Source: Massilia sp. ST3 (lineage in GTDB: Bacteria; Pseudomonadota; Gammaproteobacteria; Burkholderiales; Burkholderiaceae_D). From it: 64,000 nucleotides of DNA. Both the position numbers and the translations under genes were made by a program. Below are positions 1-8,275 of the stretch, piece after piece (the stretch's first letter is position 1; every line of letters starts with the position of its first letter). The DNA lies in NCBI RefSeq assembly GCF_018119405.1, contig NZ_JAGPWC010000020.1, positions 19,651 to 83,650 on the forward strand, given 5' to 3'. Under the pieces are notes generated by a model. It did no database searches and had not been told where the DNA came from. It was given only the letters and a program-made list of their open reading frames with translations.

Positions 1-2751
1 GAAGAAATGTGCTTCAAGTCGCAGGAAGAGATGGCGCGCCTGTTCGCCGACCTGCCGGGCGCGCTCGCCAACTCGGTCGAGATCGCCAAGCGCTGCAACG
101 TCGTGCTTACCCTGGGCAAGCCGCAGCTGCCGAATTTCCCGACCCCGGGCATGACCATCGACGAATTCCTGGTGGCCGAGACCCAGAAAGGCCTGGAAGA
201 GCGCCTGCTGCAGCTGTATCCGGACCCGGTGCAGCGCGAAAAGGAACGCCCGCGCTACGAGGCGCGCCTGAAGTTCGAGAACGACACCATCATCAAGATG
301 AAGTTCCCGGGCTACTTCCTGATCGTGGCGGAGTTCATCCAGTGGGGCAAGAACAACGGCGTGCCGATCGGTCCGGGCCGTGGTTCGGGCGCGGGCTCGC
401 TGGTGGCCTACGCGCTGAAGATCACCGACCTCGACCCGTTGAAATACAACCTGCTGTTCGAGCGCTTCCTGAACCCGGAACGCGTCTCGATGCCCGACTT
501 CGACATCGACTTTTGCCAGGAAAAGCGCGAACTGGTGATCCAGCACGTGAAGGACCTGTACGGCCGCGACGCGGTGTCGCAGATCGCCACCTTCGGCACC
601 ATGGCCGCGAAAGGCGCGATCCGCGACGTCGGCCGCGTGCTCGACTTCGGCTACAACTTCTGCGACGGCGTGTCCAAGCTGATCCCCTTCAAGCCGGGCA
701 AGCAGGTCTCGATCGCCGAGGCGATCGAAGAGGAGCCGCTGCTCAAGGAGCGCCTCGAGAACGAGGAAGAGGTCAAGCAGCTGCTCGACCTGGCGCAGCA
801 GGTGGAAGGCATCACCCGTAACATCGGCATGCACGCCGGCGGCGTCCTGATCGCCCCCGGCAAGCTGACCGACTTCTGCCCGCTGTACACGCAGTCGGGC
901 GACTCGGGCGTGGTGTCGCAGTACGACAAGGACGACGTCGAAGCCGTCGGCCTGGTCAAGTTCGACTTCCTGGGCCTGACCACGCTGACCATCCTCGACC
1001 GCGCGGTCAACTACATCCGCGCGCTCGACCCGGCCGACGCCGACTTCAACCTCGAGACCCTGCCGCTCACCGACCGCCCTTCGTACAAGCTGCTGTCCGA
1101 GGCCAAGACGGTCGCGATCTTCCAGCTTGAATCGCGCGGCATGCAGGGCATGCTGAAGGACGCGCGTCCCGACCGCTTCGAGGACATCATCGCGCTCGTC
1201 GCCTTGTACCGTCCGGGCCCGATGGACCTGATTCCCGACTTCTGCAAGCGCAAGCACGGCGAGAAGTTCGACTATCCCGATCCGCGCACCGAGTCCATCC
1301 TGTCCGAGACCTACGGCATCATGGTCTACCAGGAGCAGGTCATGCAGATGGCGCAGATCGTGGGCGGCTACTCGCTGGGCGGCGCGGACATGCTGCGCCG
1401 CGCGATGGGCAAGAAAAAGGCCGAGGAGATGGCAGAGCACCGCGAGATCTTCCGCGCCGGCGCCGCCAAGGACGGCCTGTCGACCGAGAAGGCCGACGAG
1501 ATCTTCGACCTGATGGAGAAGTTCGCGGGCTACGGCTTCAACAAGTCGCACGCGGCCGCCTACGCGCTGCTGTCCTATCACACGGCCTACCTCAAGGTCC
1601 ATCACACCGCCGCGTTCATGGCAGCCAACATGTCGCTGGCCATGGAAGACACGGACAAGATCAAGATCCTGGTCGAGGACTCGATCGACGTCTGCAAGCT
1701 CACCATCCTGCCGCCGGACGTCAACGAATCGCAGTTCCGCTTCACGCCGGAAGGCCCGCCGCGTTCCGTCACCGGCAAGCAGGTGGCCAACATCCGCTAC
1801 GGCCTGGGCGGCGTCAAGGGCGCCGGCCAGGGCGCGATCGAGGCCATCATCGCGGCGCGCACCGCAGGCGGCAAGTTCAAGGACCTGTTCGACTTCTGCA
1901 AGCGCGTGGACCGCAAGCAGATCAACCGCCGCACCGTCGAATCCCTGATCCGCGCCGGCGCGATGGACTGCTTCGGCGTCGACCGCGCGGTCTTGCTGGC
2001 CTCGGTCGCCTTCGCCATCGAGGTGGCGGACCAGGCGGCCGCCTCGGCCAACCAGGTCAGCCTGTTCGGCGGCGACGACAGCGACCTGGTCGCCCCGCCG
2101 GAATACGTCAAGGCCACGCCCTGGACCGACCGCCAGAAGCTGGCCGAAGAGAAGATCGCGCTCGGCTACTACCTGTCGGGCCACATGTTCGACTCCTACG
2201 CGGCCGAGGTGCGCCGCTTCGCCAAGACCAAGCTCAAGGACCTGGAGCCCTCGCGCGATCCGCGCATGCTGTGCGGCGTGATCACCGGCGTGCGCACCCA
2301 GATGACCCAGCGCGGCAAGATCCTGATCGTGGCGCTGGACGACAAGACCGGCGTGGTCGAGGTGACCATCTACAGCGAGCTGTTCGAGGCCAACAAGAAC
2401 ATCTTCAAGGAAGACGAGTTCCTGCTGGTGGTGGGCAAGGTGTCGGAAGACCGCTTCAACGGCGGCCTGCGCATCACGGCCGAAAAGGTATTCGACATCG
2501 CCGCCTCGCGCATCCAGTACGGCCACAAGCTCGAGATGGACCTGGCCACCACGACCAGCCCGGCCAAGATCGCCGAGGTGCTGCAGCCCTACCGGGCGCA
2601 GGACGGCCTGCCGGTCAGCCTGCGCATCAACCCGCAGGGTATCGAGTGCGTGATGCAGCTGGGCGACGACTGGCGCGTGGCGCCGTCGGATCAGCTCAAG
2701 CATGCGCTGGAGCTGACGCTGGGGGCGAAGGGTGTGGCGGTGGAGTACTGA
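1..2751 (+). CDS. dnaE: DNA polymerase III subunit alpha (3' part, start outside window)
   Basis: This is the catalytic subunit of the replicative polymerase; it extends DNA on the beta clamp. The reading frame is open from base 1, so the N-terminal PHP region (roughly 240 residues by comparison with E. coli DnaE, about 1160 aa) lies outside the window and 916 residues remain. The polymerase metal-binding aspartates are seen in MPDFDIDF (about 490-513), and a third conserved aspartate is in LVKFDFLGL (about 955). The beta-clamp binding peptide QVSLFGG (about 2053-2073) lies before the OB-fold (about 2260-2500), followed by a C-terminal tail. The family assignment is secure. Nothing looks frameshifted or truncated apart from the window edge. 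Confidence 0.97.
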   Translation, partial: EEMCFKSQEEMARLFADLPGALANSVEIAKRCNVVLTLGKPQLPNFPTPGMTIDEFLVAETQKGLEERLLQLYPDPVQREKERPRYEARLKFENDTIIKMKFPGYFLIVAEFIQWGKNNGVPIGPGRGSGAGSLVAYALKITDLDPLKYNLLFERFLNPERVSMPDFDIDFCQEKRELVIQHVKDLYGRDAVSQIATFGTMAAKGAIRDVGRVLDFGYNFCDGVSKLIPFKPGKQVSIAEAIEEEPLLKERLENEEEVKQLLDLAQQVEGITRNIGMHAGGVLIAPGKLTDFCPLYTQSGDSGVVSQYDKDDVEAVGLVKFDFLGLTTLTILDRAVNYIRALDPADADFNLETLPLTDRPSYKLLSEAKTVAIFQLESRGMQGMLKDARPDRFEDIIALVALYRPGPMDLIPDFCKRKHGEKFDYPDPRTESILSETYGIMVYQEQVMQMAQIVGGYSLGGADMLRRAMGKKKAEEMAEHREIFRAGAAKDGLSTEKADEIFDLMEKFAGYGFNKSHAAAYALLSYHTAYLKVHHTAAFMAANMSLAMEDTDKIKILVEDSIDVCKLTILPPDVNESQFRFTPEGPPRSVTGKQVANIRYGLGGVKGAGQGAIEAIIAARTAGGKFKDLFDFCKRVDRKQINRRTVESLIRAGAMDCFGVDRAVLLASVAFAIEVADQAAASANQVSLFGGDDSDLVAPPEYVKATPWTDRQKLAEEKIALGYYLSGHMFDSYAAEVRRFAKTKLKDLEPSRDPRMLCGVITGVRTQMTQRGKILIVALDDKTGVVEVTIYSELFEANKNIFKEDEFLLVVGKVSEDRFNGGLRITAEKVFDIAASRIQYGHKLEMDLATTTSPAKIAEVLQPYRAQDGLPVSLRINPQGIECVMQLGDDWRVAPSDQLKHALELTLGAKGVAVEY

Positions 2752-2768
2752 TCGGGCTTCGGTTGGGA

Positions 2769-2883
2769 ACTTGGGCCCCCGCCTTCGCGGGGGTGACGTT
2801 GTTTTAAAGTGCAGATATAACCCGCGTGCGCGATTTCGGACACGTCCTAAATACGTCACCCCCGCGAAGGCGGAGGCCCAAGT
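2769..2883. repeat. REP-like inverted pair downstream of dnaE
   Basis: Two 30-bp arms, 2769-2798 and 2854-2883, are reverse complements of each other at 29 of 30 positions. Each arm is itself a hairpin with core CCCCCGCCTTCGCGGGGG on the left. The spacer is 55 bp. The pair sits between the convergent 3' ends of dnaE and the PepSY gene, where it could also act as a bidirectional terminator. It is the CCCCGC flavour of the REP-like family seen elsewhere in the window. Confidence 0.8.
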
Positions 2884-2897
2884 TTGCATGAACAGCC

Positions 2898-3599
2898 CTA
2901 CCGCTTCCTCTTCTTCGGTACAAACTCCACCACCCTGAACGTCGCCCCCAGCAGCCACAAGCCGCCAAGGGTCAGCAGCAAGCCAGCCCCCGCACTGCCC
3001 ACCACCAGCGGATGATTGAAATCCGTCCGCTCCCGGTAATCCATGATGTGCAGCATCCAGAAGAAATCGAACAGCCGCCAGGTGCTGTTCCGGTGCGGCA
3101 GCACCTCGCCGGTCTGCCCCGACACGTAGATGGCCGTGGTATCCGCATCCAGCACGTGGATGCGCCACACCTTGCCCTCATGCCCGCGCACTTCCGGCGT
3201 CGACAGCAGCAGCTGCGGCGCCAGCATCGGCATGCCGCCGCGGTAGGAAGCCGCGGCCAGCCGCGCCGCCATCGGGGCGTCGACTTCCAGCGGCCGCCCG
3301 TCGCGCGCCCCGGCCAGCCAGACCGTCTTTCCCTGCGACAGCCGGTACACGGGCAGCGCGTCCAGCCAGGCGCTCGCGATCCGGTCCACGGGCCGCTCCT
3401 GCGCCGCCAGCACCTGCCCGACCGGCAGCGCATCCGCGATCCAGGGCCGGGCGGCGGGCGCCGGGGCGCGGGTGTGCATGCCGTGCACCTTGTGCATGTC
3501 GAGCAGGCTCATGACGAGGCCGCTGCCCATCCAGAGCAGCACCTGCAGGCCGATCAGCAATCCCAGCCAGGTGTGGGCGATGCGCAGCAGCCGGGTCAT
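2898..3599 (-). CDS. PepSY-type two-helix membrane protein (paralogue 2)
   Basis: This 233-aa protein has an N-terminal transmembrane helix (about residues 5-30, with RIAHTWLGLL leading into LLWMGSGL), an extracytoplasmic PepSY-like region and a C-terminal helix (about 200-220) ending in basic residues. It shares a signature with the upstream gene: W..FD..WMLHIMDY.ER.D.N. I start it at ATG 3599, which overlaps the upstream stop as ATGA; the longer reading from 3623 would overlap the neighbour for no gain. PepSY/PepSY-TM proteins are linked in other bacteria to iron uptake, redox and peptidase control, but no substrate can be read here. The conserved His residues near the membrane could be haem ligands, which is speculation. 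Confidence 0.75.
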   Translation of the reverse strand: MTRLLRIAHTWLGLLIGLQVLLWMGSGLVMSLLDMHKVHGMHTRAPAPAARPWIADALPVGQVLAAQERPVDRIASAWLDALPVYRLSQGKTVWLAGARDGRPLEVDAPMAARLAAASYRGGMPMLAPQLLLSTPEVRGHEGKVWRIHVLDADTTAIYVSGQTGEVLPHRNSTWRLFDFFWMLHIMDYRERTDFNHPLVVGSAGAGLLLTLGGLWLLGATFRVVEFVPKKRKR

Positions 3600-4306
3600 C
3601 GCTTGAGCTTTCGTCTTACCCACAGCACCAGCAGCCAGGCGCCGCTGAGCGCCATGGCGCTGCCCGCGAGGCTGCTGGCTTGCAGCAGCCCGTTATTGAC
3701 GTCCTCGCGCTCCTCGTAATCCATGATGTGCAGCATCCAGGCCAGGTCGAACCAGCGCCACAGGTCGTGCCGGCGGCTCAAGAGCTCGCCCGAATACGGC
3801 GAATAGTACAGGGTGGTCGCGGCCGCGTCGTCGAAGCGGGCGGCCCACAGCGGCGCGGGACGGGCGCCGACCTCGCGCGGCGCGGTCGCGAGCCAGTCGA
3901 CGGCGCGCAGCCGGCCGTCGCCCCGGTAGGCGGCGCGGGCCAGCGCCGCGACCTGGTCCCGCGTGAGCGGCGCCAGCGGGGCGCCGCTGGCGGCGTCCAG
4001 CAGGCTGACATCCTTGCCACGGCGCAGCTCGACCACTTCGCGTCCGCCCAGCTGCTTGAAGGCGAAACCGCTCATGCCTGGGTAGCGCGCCGCCAGGGCG
4101 GCGGGATCGATGCGCGGGGACGAAGGCAGCAGGGCAGGGCGCTCGCCGCGCGCCAGGTGGTCGCCGTGGACGACCTCGATCGGCACCGCCACCATGTACA
4201 GGCCGCCCGCCATCCAGAGCAGGGCCTGGATGCCGACCAGCAGCGACAGCCATTTGTGGATGCGCCGCACCCACAGCGGCCAGCGGCTGGGTGGCGCCGG
4301 GCGCAT
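3596..4306 (-). CDS. PepSY-type two-helix membrane protein (paralogue 1)
   Basis: The protein is 236 aa with the same plan as its downstream neighbour: an N-terminal helix with HKWLSLLVG leading into LLWMAGGLYM, a middle domain of about 160 residues, then WMLHIMDYEER and a C-terminal helix before a basic tail (VRRKLKR). The start at ATG 4306 overlaps the glycosyltransferase stop by one base (TGATG), and its own stop overlaps the next start (ATGA), so the three minus-strand genes form a translationally coupled operon. The tandem paralogues probably arose by duplication and may form a heterodimer; that is inference. Confidence 0.75.
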   Translation of the reverse strand: MRPAPPSRWPLWVRRIHKWLSLLVGIQALLWMAGGLYMVAVPIEVVHGDHLARGERPALLPSSPRIDPAALAARYPGMSGFAFKQLGGREVVELRRGKDVSLLDAASGAPLAPLTRDQVAALARAAYRGDGRLRAVDWLATAPREVGARPAPLWAARFDDAAATTLYYSPYSGELLSRRHDLWRWFDLAWMLHIMDYEEREDVNNGLLQASSLAGSAMALSGAWLLVLWVRRKLKR

Positions 4307-5139
4307 CAGGCGGCTTCGCCCTGGTGCTCGCGCAGGCCGCGCGTGGCCTGGGTGGTCTTGTCCAGGACGCGCCGCTCGACCACCTTGCGGTTGCTGGTTT
4401 CGTCGTCGCGCTTGGCCTCGCGGTGCCACAGGTGCAGCACTTCGGTGGCGAAGGCGCCGTCCTTGCGCCGCACGCCGGCGTGCAGCAGGCGCACCACCAG
4501 GTCGGAATCCTCGTGGCCCCAGCCGACGAAGCTCTCGTCGAAGCCGTTCACCCGCAGCAGGTCGGCGCGCCATACCGCCAGGTTGCAGCTCTTGATGCGG
4601 CGCCAGCTGAACTTGCGGTGCACGCGGCCCAGGTCGGGCCAGCGCAGCAGCAGCTGCAGCAGCTTGTTCATGTCGCCGCGCAGGCGGTAGCGCAGCTTGT
4701 CGAAGAAACCCAGCGCGGGCAGGTCGAGGTGTTCCGCCAGGGTCTTCTCGGTCAGGGCGGGGCTGAGCAGGATGCGGCTGCCCGACACCAGGAAGCCCGG
4801 CCGCGCCAGTGCGCGGTGGCGCGCGATGAAGTCTCGCTGCGGGATGCAGTCGCCGTCCAGGAAAATGATATAGTCGCCGGTTGCCGCCAGTGTGCCGCGG
4901 TTGCGCGCCATCGCGGCGCGGAAACCGTCGTCCGGCTGCCACACGTGCTTGAGCGGCACGGGCGAACGCGCGCGCAGGCGGTCGATGGCGTCCCGCGTGT
5001 TGGCACCGGAGCCGTCATCAGCGATAATGATTTCAAAATTCTTGTCATCCTGCAAGAAACAGGCTTCCACCACCGCCGTCAGGGCGTCCGGCCGGTTGTA
5101 CGTCGTGATCACGACCGAAATTGTCGGTGCTTGCTGCAT
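4306..5139 (-). CDS. Family 2 glycosyltransferase (GT-A fold)
   Basis: The protein is 277 aa and begins with the typical GT2 strand TISVVITTYNRPDAL. It carries the nucleotide-binding DDGSG motif, then LDGDC as the DXD-like metal site. A C-terminal galactosyltransferase-like part follows, with NGFDESFVGWGHEDSDL, where the ED pair is the likely catalytic base region. It probably transfers a sugar during LPS core or O-antigen assembly, since it diverges from an O-antigen ligase and msbA across a 52-bp gap. The exact donor and acceptor cannot be told. ATG 5139 fits where family similarity begins. Confidence 0.88.
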   Translation of the reverse strand: MQQAPTISVVITTYNRPDALTAVVEACFLQDDKNFEIIIADDGSGANTRDAIDRLRARSPVPLKHVWQPDDGFRAAMARNRGTLAATGDYIIFLDGDCIPQRDFIARHRALARPGFLVSGSRILLSPALTEKTLAEHLDLPALGFFDKLRYRLRGDMNKLLQLLLRWPDLGRVHRKFSWRRIKSCNLAVWRADLLRVNGFDESFVGWGHEDSDLVVRLLHAGVRRKDGAFATEVLHLWHREAKRDDETSNRKVVERRVLDKTTQATRGLREHQGEAA

Positions 5140-5191
5140 GGCTTCCAGAATAAAACGCTCAAGGTGGCAAGAATATCCCACAAGAACCTGA

Positions 5192-6445
5192 ATGAACAAT
5201 AAGCCATTGAAGTCGTGGGCGCCGATGCAGCTGTGGATCGGCTTCCAGGTCTTCCTTTTCCCCTTCATCAGCCTCATCACCCCCTCCGGCATCGGCTTTT
5301 CCAGCCTCCTGTTCGTGCTGACGCTGCTGTTCGTGCCGCGCCAGGCCTGGACTGCACTGGCGCCGCACTGGAAGGACGTGCGCTGGGTCGTGGCCGCCTT
5401 CGCCTTCCAGCTGGCGCTGGTGGCGGTGTGCGTGCTGCTGCGTCCCGAGGCCGACCTGGCGCGCCTGGACAAGCCTTCGCGCATGCTGATGGGTTTCAGC
5501 GCCGCCATGCTGGTGCTGCTGGCGCGCCCGCCGCGCGCCCTGCTGTGGTGGGGCGTGGCCGGCGGCGCCGTGGCGGCCTTGCCCTTCATCCTGTGGCAAC
5601 GCATCGTCCTGGGCGAGGACCGCCCCGGCGGCTTCCTGAACGCGATCACCTTCGGCGACCTGGCCTTGTGCCTGGGCCTGCTGGCGCTGGCGGCGGCGGT
5701 CGACTACCGCCACAGCACGCGCAAGGCGCTGCTGCCGGCGCTGGGCGCGGTGGCGGGGCTGGCGGCCTCGGTCGCCACCGGCAGCCGCGGCGGCTGGATC
5801 GCGCTGGCGCTGGCCGGCGTCCTGTTCCTCTGCTATGCCCAGATGCTGCACAGCCGCCGCGTACGCCTGCTGCTGGTGGGCAGCTTCGCCCTGGTCGGCG
5901 CCACCTTCTTCATTCCCGCCACCGGCATGCAGGAGCGCGCCGAGCAGGGCGTGGTCGACGTGCGCACCTGGATGAACGGCGGCAGCGCCTTCAGCAACGT
6001 CGGCATCCGCCTCGAGTTGTGGAAGGGCGCCGCCATGCTGATCGCGGAGCGTCCGTTCACGGGGCTGGACGCGGCCACGGTGCGCGCGGAACTGCGCCGC
6101 CACGTCGAAGCGGGCGAGCTCGATCCGGCGATCCTGCCGCTCGAACACCTGCATAATGACGCCTTGCAGGCGCTGGCGACGGGCGGCGTCTGGGGCCTGC
6201 TCGCCTGGGCCGGCATCCTGCTCGCGCCCTTCCTGTTCTTCTCGCGCGAACTGGGACGCGGCGTGCACATGGGCATGCCGCAGTTCGCGCCGGCCCTGGC
6301 CGGCATGCTGGTCGTGCTGTCCTATTTCAGCTTCGGCCTGACCGAAGTGATCTTCTGGTCGCTCAAGGGCTGCATGTTCTATGCGCTGATGGTCTTCCTG
6401 CTCATGGGCTTCTGCCTGATTGCGAAAGAAAAAAGTGGAAAATAA
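5192..6445 (+). CDS. waaL: O-antigen ligase / Wzy-C family membrane protein
   Basis: This 417-aa integral membrane protein has about 10-12 hydrophobic segments and a large loop before the last helices, the pattern of the O-antigen ligase (Wzy_C) family. The loop contains the family's G.R..LW.GA...I..RP..G motif as NVGIRLELWKGAAMLIAERPFTG, and a downstream histidine in EHLHNDALQALATGG; these R and H residues are the functional ones in WaaL. It would transfer undecaprenyl-linked O-polysaccharide to lipid A-core in the periplasm. A related O-antigen polymerase role is possible. Its 3' end overlaps msbA. Confidence 0.85.
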   Translation: MNNKPLKSWAPMQLWIGFQVFLFPFISLITPSGIGFSSLLFVLTLLFVPRQAWTALAPHWKDVRWVVAAFAFQLALVAVCVLLRPEADLARLDKPSRMLMGFSAAMLVLLARPPRALLWWGVAGGAVAALPFILWQRIVLGEDRPGGFLNAITFGDLALCLGLLALAAAVDYRHSTRKALLPALGAVAGLAASVATGSRGGWIALALAGVLFLCYAQMLHSRRVRLLLVGSFALVGATFFIPATGMQERAEQGVVDVRTWMNGGSAFSNVGIRLELWKGAAMLIAERPFTGLDAATVRAELRRHVEAGELDPAILPLEHLHNDALQALATGGVWGLLAWAGILLAPFLFFSRELGRGVHMGMPQFAPALAGMLVVLSYFSFGLTEVIFWSLKGCMFYALMVFLLMGFCLIAKEKSGK

Positions 6446-8162
6446 AGTCGTCGTCAAGCGCCTGCTGGCGCTGATCAAGCCTTATCAATCGCGCTCCTGG
6501 CTGGCGCTGCTGTCGATGGCGCTCACCGCGGCCACCCAGCCGCTGCTGGGCAAGGCGCTGGAGCTGCTGCTCGATCTCGGCTTCAAGAAGAAGGTGCCCT
6601 TCAGCCTGTGGTGGATCCCGGGCGTGCTGGTCTCGATCTTCATCCTGCGCGGCATCGGCACCTTTTCCACCGCCTACCTGAACAACTGGGTGCTGTCGCG
6701 CGTGCTGAACGACCTGCGCGCCATGGCCTTCGAGCGGGTGCTGCGCCTGCCGGTGGCGCGCTTCCAGGAAGAGACCACCGGCAAGATCATCAACACGGTG
6801 GTCAACGACGTGCGCCAGGTGGTGGACATGATCCAGTCGGTGTTCGTGGCCTGCGTGCGCGACGTGCTGGTCGTGATCGGCCTCCTGGGCGCGCTGCTCT
6901 ACCTGAACTGGAAGCTGACCCTGGTCGCCATCGTGGTGGTGCCGTTGACGGCCGTGATCGTGCGCACCACCACCGGCCGCCTGCGCCGCCTCAACCGCGA
7001 AAGCCAGCGCGTCACCGCCGAGATGACCGGCGTGGTCGAGGAAGCCGCGCGCGGCCACCAGGTGATCCGCGTATTCTCGGGCGAACGCTACGAGCGCGCG
7101 CGCTTCCACGCCCGCAGCGAGGCGCTGCGCGGTTTCGCCCAGCGCATGACGGTGGCCTTCGCCGCCACCACCCCGATCACCCAGATCGCCACCTCCATCG
7201 CCTTGTCGCTGGTGATCGTGCTGGCGATCCGCGCCGAGATGACGGTGGGCGAATTCACCAACTTCGTGACCATGATGCTGATGCTGCTCACGCCCCTGAA
7301 ATCGCTGGCCGAGGTCAACGGCCCGATGCAGCGCGGGATCGCCGCCGCCGAGACGGTCTTCCAGATCGTCGATTCGCCGACCGAGCTCGATACCGGCAGC
7401 CATGAGCTCGGCCGTGCGAAGGGCCACCTGGTGTTCGAGCGCGTGGCCTTCCGCTACCCGAACGCGGCCGGCCTGGCCCTGGACGAGGTCTCGCTCGCCA
7501 TCCAGCCCGGCCAGACGGTGGCCCTGGTGGGCGTGTCCGGCGGCGGCAAGTCTACCTTTGTCAACCTGGTGACGCGCTTCTACGATCCGGAAGGCGGCCG
7601 CCTGCTGCTGGACGGCGTGCCCTACCGGGACATCAAGCTGGCCAGCCTGCGCGCCCAGCTGGCGATGGTGAGCCAGAACGTGGTGCTGTTCGACGACACG
7701 CTGGCAGCCAACATCGCCTACGGGGCCGAGCGCATCGACTACGAGCGCCTGGCGGCGGCGGTCAAGGCCGCGCACCTGACGGACGTGGTGGCCAAGCTGC
7801 CGGAAGGCGTGGAGACGCGCATCGGCGAGAACGGCTCGCGCCTGTCCGGCGGCCAGCGCCAGCGCGTGGCGATCGCGCGCGCGATCTACAAGGACGCGCC
7901 GATCCTGATCCTGGACGAGGCCACCTCGGCGCTGGACAACGAATCCGAACGCGCGGTGCAGGCGGCGCTCGACAGCCTGATGGCCGGCCGCACCACGATC
8001 GTCATCGCGCACCGCCTGTCGACCATCGAGCGGGCCGACCGCATCGTGGTGATGGAGCATGGGCGGATCGTGGAGCAGGGGACGCATGAGGAGCTGCTCG
8101 GGGCGAACGGGATGTATGCGAACCTGTATCGGCTGCAGTTTGCGGCGGTGGAAGAGAAGTAG
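6435..8162 (+). CDS. msbA: Lipid A export ABC transporter (permease-ATPase fusion)
   Basis: This half-transporter flips lipid A-core across the inner membrane. The N-terminal six-helix domain spans about residues 1-310, followed by an ATPase domain with Walker A (GVSGGGKST), Q-loop, signature LSGGQRQR, Walker B (ILILDEATSALD) and the H-loop (IAHRLST). At about 575-580 aa it has the usual MsbA length. No ATG is available at the N-terminus: the frame offers TTG 6420 or GTG 6435. I prefer GTG because an A-rich, AAGAA-containing stretch precedes it; either start lies inside the O-antigen ligase gene, so the two are coupled. The context of LPS genes supports MsbA over other exporters. Confidence 0.92.
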   Translation: MENKVVVKRLLALIKPYQSRSWLALLSMALTAATQPLLGKALELLLDLGFKKKVPFSLWWIPGVLVSIFILRGIGTFSTAYLNNWVLSRVLNDLRAMAFERVLRLPVARFQEETTGKIINTVVNDVRQVVDMIQSVFVACVRDVLVVIGLLGALLYLNWKLTLVAIVVVPLTAVIVRTTTGRLRRLNRESQRVTAEMTGVVEEAARGHQVIRVFSGERYERARFHARSEALRGFAQRMTVAFAATTPITQIATSIALSLVIVLAIRAEMTVGEFTNFVTMMLMLLTPLKSLAEVNGPMQRGIAAAETVFQIVDSPTELDTGSHELGRAKGHLVFERVAFRYPNAAGLALDEVSLAIQPGQTVALVGVSGGGKSTFVNLVTRFYDPEGGRLLLDGVPYRDIKLASLRAQLAMVSQNVVLFDDTLAANIAYGAERIDYERLAAAVKAAHLTDVVAKLPEGVETRIGENGSRLSGGQRQRVAIARAIYKDAPILILDEATSALDNESERAVQAALDSLMAGRTTIVIAHRLSTIERADRIVVMEHGRIVEQGTHEELLGANGMYANLYRLQFAAVEEK

Positions 8163-8163
8163 A

Positions 8164-8195
8164 ACTTGGGTTCCGGCGAAGGCCGGAACCCAAGT
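8164..8195. repeat. Perfect REP-like palindrome, likely bidirectional terminator
   Basis: This is a perfect 14-bp stem (ACTTGGGTTCCGGC) with a GAAG loop, starting two bases after the msbA stop and followed by TTTCTC. It is the single-copy form of the TTCCGGC flavour of the REP-like repeat family. Its position between convergent genes suggests it ends msbA transcription. Confidence 0.8.
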
Positions 8196-8218
8196 TTCTC
8201 GGCACAGCCGCACGGCAA

Positions 8219-8254
8219 ATAAAAAAACCGCGCCTCCCCGAAGGAAGAGCGCGG
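8219..8254 (-). terminator. Rho-independent terminator of the GH1-RmlD gene
   Basis: Read on the minus strand, a CCGCGC...GCGCGG hairpin (arms about 8249-8254 and 8228-8233, interior partly paired through CTTCC/GGGAG) is followed by seven or more T residues. It lies about 20 bp past the stop of the minus-strand gene. Confidence 0.85.
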
Positions 8255-8275
8255 CAACTTGGCAGAACCCTGTCG

